Assembly: GCF_036637135.1 (NCBI RefSeq)
Contig: NZ_JAVWNC010000046.1
Location: 1-17,546 of the forward strand
Reading direction: 5' to 3'
Length of the DNA stretch: 17,546 nucleotides
Source of the DNA: Anaerorhabdus sp036637135
Lineage (GTDB): Bacteria; Bacillota_I; Bacilli_A; Erysipelotrichales; Erysipelotrichaceae
The notes under the pieces were generated by a model. The model saw only the letters and a program-made list of their open reading frames with translations. It did not search any database and was not told where the DNA came from. A program made the translations under genes and the position numbers. Positions 13,963-17,546 of this stretch are shown here, piece after piece (position 1 is the stretch's first letter; each line of letters starts with the position of its first letter).

Positions 13963-14073
13963 TTACTTATTATTCTTTACAGTGTGCTTTGCTTTTAATT
14001 CCTTAATCTCATTTATAAGTATCAGACCTATAGACATATGTTGATATCTACCACTATAATGCACACCCGTTCT
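13963..14073 (-). pseudogene. Remnant of an unknown gene (C-terminal piece)
   Basis: A short open stretch of 36 codons on the minus strand, bounded upstream by TGA at 14076-14074 and ending at TAA 13965-13963. It reads GVHYSGRYQHMSIG followed by LILINEIKELKAKHTVKNNK, which has the amphipathic, lysine-rich character of a real C-terminus. There is no convincing start or ribosome binding site. It ends 13 bases before the ATG of the next pseudogene, the spacing expected for successive genes of one operon. I do not recognise the family. It could also be chance, as it is short. Confidence 0.35.
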
Positions 14074-14088
14074 TCACTCATTATTACA

Positions 14089-14286
14089 TCATTTTTTTGG
14101 ATTTATTTTTCCTTTTGTTACTATTGTAAGTGCAGTACCTCCAATAAAAACTGCTATACCTAATGCTGTTTTTCCTGCATCTTTAATTCGTTTAACGTGC
14201 TCATTTCTGCAATTTTCACAATATTTATGTTTATACCCCCCTGAGAGATGTCTTTGGCATTTCTTATTTTTACATTTCTTCTCCAT
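14089..14286 (-). CDS. Small zinc-ribbon protein with one membrane helix
   Basis: The 65-residue product has four cysteines arranged as a zinc ribbon (C5, C10, C23, C26, in MEKKCKNKKC and YCENC). A basic helix (HVKRIKDAG) follows, then one hydrophobic helix at about 39-57 (TALGIAVFIGGTALTIVTKG) and a basic C-terminus. This suggests a zinc-binding head next to a membrane anchor. The ATG lies 17 bases inside the end of the 338-residue gene, with AGGAGG eight bases before it. The ribosome binding site is therefore within the upstream coding sequence and the two are probably translationally coupled. I know no function for it. The strong ribosome binding site and intact ribbon support a real gene. 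Confidence 0.75.
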   Translation of the reverse strand: MEKKCKNKKCQRHLSGGYKHKYCENCRNEHVKRIKDAGKTALGIAVFIGGTALTIVTKGKINPKK

Positions 14287-15286
14287 CTTCTTCGCCTCCT
14301 AAAAGTTTTTGTTCTTCATCAAAAGGTAATGCCTGAATTTTCTTTTCAATATCCGGTAGCGTTTTCGACCAATAGTTCTCTGGTGATGGATCTATTGAAT
14401 CCAACCGTTCTACCAATCCCTTGGTTTCAAGATACGTTTTTTGTATATACCCTGCATAATACTGAAGGCTGAGCCGTGCCGCTTCAGTTTCTCCCATTTC
14501 CTGATAAGCAATTGCCTCAGATAACGAAACCATATTTACTGCATATAGGCTTTCTCGAATTTCATTTATTCTCGAATTTACTTTATCAGGATCAGCTCCA
14601 GAGATGAATTTCCCTAAAAATGATTCAGGCTGATTCTTTATAAATGTCAGATTAGCATTTTGACTTTGCATTAAAAGATTTCTACTATCTTCTGCATCAG
14701 AAACAATACGCAATAAAGCCATTGCTTTTAGTTCTGGATTTTTTATTGCCATTGCTTGCAATAATTTCTGTTGGCAACTATATGCTGTAGACAATCTATC
14801 ATATTCTTGCCCTAGTCGAACTTCTTCAACTGCAACCTGTATAAATTGAATCTGCTCTGCTATTTGAGCCATCTGCATTTGAGTTGCGTAACTTGTCATT
14901 GCCTGAGATATTTCTGGTGCAACCTTTACACTCTCCAGTGAAACCGTAGATACTATTCTATTAGTTTTCGGATTCACAAGGTTTGCCATTAAGGAACCAT
15001 CTTTTTTTGTCATCAACTTTAGAACCCCTTGAGCTATTCGAGACTTCTGCTCATCTGACAAAATAGCTTGCAACGTTTCGTCCGGGATACTCGCCTTTAC
15101 TACATTTATAAACGCTGGTGCAGAATAGAGCATCTTTTCAATTTTACTTAATGTGACCTTTGCACTTTTGAGCAAAGGTTTGGCAACTTCGGGTACAGAA
15201 GAAAAATATCCATCTACATCAGCACAATAGTCTGAAGCTTCAATTATCTCAATATCATCTGGAGAAATATAAACTGTGTTATCCAT
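14270..15286 (-). CDS. Unrecognised helical protein, second gene of the DUF262 cassette
   Basis: I do not recognise this 338-residue protein. It appears soluble and almost wholly helical. There is an acidic N-terminus (about 1-25) and a helical region to about 80. A short strand-rich part (about 95-115, KKDGSLMANLVNPKTNRIVS) resembles a beta hairpin. A long Gln/Met/Ala-rich amphipathic segment follows (about 130-225, including QMQMAQIAEQIQFIQVAVEE and YSCQQKLLQAMAI), then a C-terminal helical part with a PSPENYW motif near 304. No catalytic motif or membrane helix is seen. The start is the ATG at 15286, preceded by AGGTAGGTG, a near-match to the full anti-Shine-Dalgarno complement. A GTG two codons earlier is less likely. 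It lies 62 bases after the DUF262-HNH gene and overlaps the zinc-ribbon gene by 17 bases, so the three form one transcription unit. Confidence 0.8.
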   Translation of the reverse strand: MDNTVYISPDDIEIIEASDYCADVDGYFSSVPEVAKPLLKSAKVTLSKIEKMLYSAPAFINVVKASIPDETLQAILSDEQKSRIAQGVLKLMTKKDGSLMANLVNPKTNRIVSTVSLESVKVAPEISQAMTSYATQMQMAQIAEQIQFIQVAVEEVRLGQEYDRLSTAYSCQQKLLQAMAIKNPELKAMALLRIVSDAEDSRNLLMQSQNANLTFIKNQPESFLGKFISGADPDKVNSRINEIRESLYAVNMVSLSEAIAYQEMGETEAARLSLQYYAGYIQKTYLETKGLVERLDSIDPSPENYWSKTLPDIEKKIQALPFDEEQKLLGGEEDGEEM

Positions 15287-15291
15287 ATGCA

Positions 15292-15301
15292 CACCTACCT
15301 T
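15292..15301 (-). promoter_or_regulatory. Ribosome binding site deciding the start of the 338-residue gene
   Basis: AAGGTAGGTG on the minus strand, 5 bases before the ATG at 15286. It matches the anti-Shine-Dalgarno complement AAGGAGGTG apart from one inserted base. Confidence 0.6.
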
Positions 15302-15348
15302 TTATACAGAATTCTATAATACAGCTTGTAAATTTTGCGAATCATCAT

Positions 15349-17103
15349 TTATATTAATATCTTCAAAAGTTCCGCCTTCAAAAGTTTTCTACGTTCATTC
15401 ATAAATGTAAGAAAATTAACATAACTGTATTCCATTTGTGGAAGGTAGTTAATTGTTCTATACTGAATTTTATCACTGTCAGTCTTGTACTGGTTAGAGA
15501 ACCATTTATCAAAATCTGTATTCAGTTTTTCTTCATTCAGTTGTGCCGCCAAAAGCTGCAAGTTACTGATGTCATTTACCATATTGATGTACTCGTCCAG
15601 TTTATCTTCCGACACACCCATCTTACGAAGGTATGCTTTCTTAAACTTGCTCTTCGGATACATATGGTCTTCATGGAATTTATTACTGAAATCCAATGAA
15701 GGGTATAAAAGCATAAGAGTTGATAGTGTTTCCCTTGAACCATATTCCAATTTCAACAAGTACTCATCAATATCATCTTCCGTGAACTGGATAGACTTAT
15801 TTGTACCTTTGAACTTATCAATAATCTCATTAATTGGAAAATCAGTAGATACATTGTTCTTTAAAATTTCACGGATAGGTCTAATTACATTATCTGGCTG
15901 ACCACTGAATGCTTTCTTCAACAATGCATGAATGAGCCACTTCTTAATTTTTGCACGGTTATCCTTTGTAGTACTTGAATCTACAAAATTATCTGGCATT
16001 CCTATTTTGAGTAGATAATATGCAATCGGAATAAGGGCATTATTAGAACTCAATGTTTCGCCAGAATAACCAAATGATGACACTAGGTTAACTGACTGCT
16101 TGATTGCCTTTTTGATGTTATCCCAATTATCTTCAATCTTCATCATGTTAGGCTTATTGAAATTATCAACTTTAAATGCTATGTCAGAAAAATCTGTAAG
16201 TACAAGTGCAGTTTTCAAAACGAAATCCTTATTAATTCTGAAACCACCACCAATTGAATTTACATCATCAACAAACTCTGTAATTTCTTCTCTTGCATCG
16301 TGAGTTTGCCATTGTGCAGATGCAATCGAAAGTAGAAGGTCTGAGTATGTTAGTACTGTACCACCACTATTTACGCGGATAAAGATATTCAATACCTTAT
16401 CCAGTTCGGTTGATTTTTCTTTGTAATAACTCAGGGTAAGAGATGTATGAATCACTTTATGTAGTTGTGAAAGAGTGTTTGTAGCAAACTTGGCCTGTTC
16501 CCTTGAATATTGATGGGTTTCGGAATAACTAATGTTATCAGTAACATAAGTGGCCACATCTCCCAAGTCTTGCATATCAAGAATATTACCAACTTCAAAC
16601 CAGTATTCATCATCTGTGTTTTTTACATCATTGCATATCAAGAATTGGAAATCATATTTATTATTGCTATCCTTTGCCCTTGAAATCAAATTCAAATATA
16701 ACTTTCTAACAGGATAGGCATTATCATTTTTCTTTTGTTTGTATTTCAATCTATATGCATAAGAACCCTTTAATCCAATATAAATTGAAGTCAAACGTTG
16801 CTGTCCATCAAGAACAGCCGTCACACCATCAGCTCCCTTGAGGTCTGCTTTTTTGTTATGAATTGATATCTTTTCATGGTAATTTTTCAGAAACTCATAA
16901 AAATCATAATCACCAAGTTTATCTTTACTAATTTCCCAGAAAAGAAAAGCCCCAATTGGGTAATCTTGCATCAAGCTATCAAAGAGAGTTTCAATTTGTG
17001 TAGTCTCCCACACATATTCTCGTTGAATCGAAGGTAGTACATATTTGTTGTTAGAAATATCTCTCATAACCTCCGCTATAGTTAATGGTGTTTCGTAAGC
17101 CAT
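15349..17103 (-). CDS. DUF262-HNH (GmrSD-like) nuclease, probable modification-dependent restriction enzyme
   Basis: The single 584-residue chain joins a DUF262 (GmrS-type) N-terminal domain to a C-terminal HNH (DUF1524/GmrD-type) nuclease. In DUF262, YVLPSIQREYVW is at 21-32, DGQQRLTSIY at 99-108 is the signature nucleotide-binding motif, and FIRVNSGGT is at 241-249. The nuclease carries HEDHMYPKS (477-485) and a downstream DISNLQLL (511-518), the expected His/Asn elements. GmrSD enzymes use NTP binding by DUF262 to control cleavage of modified phage DNA; related DUF262 proteins occur in BREX and phosphorothioate systems. I choose the ATG at 17103 with GGAGG 7 bases before it. In-frame codons up to 17172 lack a ribosome binding site and overlap the preceding frame. 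It heads the trio with the 338-residue and zinc-ribbon genes. Defence is inferred from domains, not shown. Confidence 0.88.
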   Translation of the reverse strand: MAYETPLTIAEVMRDISNNKYVLPSIQREYVWETTQIETLFDSLMQDYPIGAFLFWEISKDKLGDYDFYEFLKNYHEKISIHNKKADLKGADGVTAVLDGQQRLTSIYIGLKGSYAYRLKYKQKKNDNAYPVRKLYLNLISRAKDSNNKYDFQFLICNDVKNTDDEYWFEVGNILDMQDLGDVATYVTDNISYSETHQYSREQAKFATNTLSQLHKVIHTSLTLSYYKEKSTELDKVLNIFIRVNSGGTVLTYSDLLLSIASAQWQTHDAREEITEFVDDVNSIGGGFRINKDFVLKTALVLTDFSDIAFKVDNFNKPNMMKIEDNWDNIKKAIKQSVNLVSSFGYSGETLSSNNALIPIAYYLLKIGMPDNFVDSSTTKDNRAKIKKWLIHALLKKAFSGQPDNVIRPIREILKNNVSTDFPINEIIDKFKGTNKSIQFTEDDIDEYLLKLEYGSRETLSTLMLLYPSLDFSNKFHEDHMYPKSKFKKAYLRKMGVSEDKLDEYINMVNDISNLQLLAAQLNEEKLNTDFDKWFSNQYKTDSDKIQYRTINYLPQMEYSYVNFLTFMNERRKLLKAELLKILI

Positions 17104-17110
17104 TTTTATT

Positions 17111-17115
17111 CCTCC
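17111..17115 (-). promoter_or_regulatory. Ribosome binding site fixing the DUF262-HNH start
   Basis: GGAGG on the minus strand, 7 bases before the ATG at 17103. The protein then begins MAYETPLTIAEVM, a normal start for DUF262 proteins. Confidence 0.75.
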
Positions 17116-17140
17116 ATCATCTGCATAAATGTCTTGTTTA

Positions 17141-17350
17141 TCATATTCCATCTGCGTTTGTTTTCTCTGCATTTTTCGAAATAATTTCAGTTTTGAGCTT
17201 CTCGTAAATTATCTTTCTAATGGTTTCTCTTGCTGTAACTTCTAAATCACCAAAACGAATCGTTCTATTCACATCTCGATATGCTCTTCGACTTGCAGCT
17301 TCATATGGATTTGTGTATGCTCCAAAGCATAAAGCTTTCAAAAATTCCAA
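17141..17350 (-). pseudogene. Small open frame, probably a 3' gene remnant
   Basis: The frame is open for about 70 codons and reads like protein: LKALCFGAYTNPYEAASRRA, then YRDVNRTIRF, GDLEVTARETIRKIIYEKLK. It is basic and helical. It has no ATG start, only a TTG at 17350 without a ribosome binding site. The frame stays open a few codons upstream to a TGA, so the N-terminus is missing. It ends at TGA 17143-17141, 38 bases before the DUF262-HNH start. I do not recognise it. It may be the tail of a gene cut when this segment was assembled, or a small gene starting at TTG. Confidence 0.4.
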
Positions 17351-17434
17351 TATGTCTGAATCTACTTGTTTTCATTCTGTCAACTCAACCCTACGGCATT
17401 TTGACTGTGATATGTTTGGTCATTGCCTAAGCCC

Positions 17435-17473
17435 AAAAAATCCGAGAACCTGAGTTTAAACTCTAACTTTCGG
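17435..17473 (-). terminator. Terminator-like hairpin behind the rlmD 3' end
   Basis: On the minus strand CCGAAA (17473-17468) pairs with TCTCGG (17447-17442, one G-T pair). A perfect palindrome GAGTTTAAACTC (17452-17463) lies inside, and TTTTTT follows at 17440-17435. It starts about 30 bases after the stop codon at 17505, so it probably ends the methyltransferase transcript and separates it from the DUF262 cassette. Confidence 0.5.
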
Positions 17474-17504
17474 AAATCCCTTTATTTCAAGCTTTTTTCG
17501 GCGT

Positions 17505-17546
17505 TTACTTCTGAACCCTTGACATCAATACTACCGTCTCAACATG
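17505..17546 (-). CDS. rlmD: RlmD-type 23S rRNA (uracil-C5)-methyltransferase, last 13 codons
   Basis: The frame enters from beyond the right edge and ends at TAA 17507-17505. The visible residues HVETVVLMSRVQK match the C-terminus of RlmD/RumA enzymes (E. coli ends HLESMVLFSRVK). The Glu of the H-x-E motif is the catalytic base. RlmD forms 5-methyluridine 1939 in 23S rRNA with SAM. Only the tail is in view, so it cannot be told whether the gene is intact. The codons here are less AT-rich than those of the second rlmD-like tail at 13381-13420. Downstream are a hairpin terminator and the DUF262 cassette. In streptococci the 3' end of the rum/rlmD gene is a known integration site for conjugative elements. 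Confidence 0.6.
   Translation of the reverse strand, partial: HVETVVLMSRVQK

Noticed and set aside
17104..17172. N-terminal extension of the DUF262-HNH protein
   Set aside because: No ribosome binding site, overlap with the preceding open frame, and a strong GGAGG before the ATG at 17103.
1..17546. CRISPR array, tRNA, rRNA or intact transposase/integrase
   Set aside because: No spaced direct repeats, cloverleaf with conserved TTCGA loop, rRNA segments or recombinase motifs were seen. Reading was by eye, so a weak tRNA-like remnant cannot be excluded.

Overview
The window is AT-rich DNA from a low-GC Gram-positive bacterium of the Bacillota. The gene set (ezrA beside a zinc-free type rpsD, gmk beside an RqcH/NFACT gene, AAGGAGG-type ribosome binding sites, no code reassignment visible) fits a Bacilli or Erysipelotrichia genome. 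I cannot place it more exactly from sequence alone.

Positions 1-13355 look like ordinary chromosome. A truncated ezrA (minus) and rpsD (plus) diverge from a 302-base gap that holds a sigma-A-like promoter and a structured rpsD leader. gmk (minus) and the NFACT/RqcH gene (plus) diverge from a second gap. NFACT meets rluB tail to tail with abutting stop codons, and the rluB terminator lies inside the NFACT coding sequence. A probable four-gene minus-strand operon runs ogt, a 942-residue cell-wall glucosaminidase, a tiny ParB-like protein and rluB. Next come a DUF1801 gene, a ClC antiporter - membrane protein - DUF1232 operon, a GNAT acetyltransferase with a membrane-bound diguanylate cyclase, a plus-strand VOC-fold gene and a cysteine-rich DUF3795 gene.

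Positions 13381-17546 differ. All readable genes are on the minus strand. In transcription order: the last 13 codons of an RlmD-type 23S rRNA methyltransferase entering from beyond the window, a terminator-like hairpin, a possible gene remnant, a DUF262-HNH nuclease of the GmrSD/type IV restriction kind, an unrecognised 338-residue helical protein, a 65-residue zinc-ribbon/membrane protein overlapping it, and then about 700 bases of decayed genes. The last decayed piece, next to DUF3795, reads as a second, mutated rlmD 3' end. I infer a mobile or horizontally acquired segment inserted at rlmD, with the DUF262-HNH + 338-residue + zinc-ribbon trio as possible defence cargo. No integrase, tRNA, rRNA or CRISPR array is visible.
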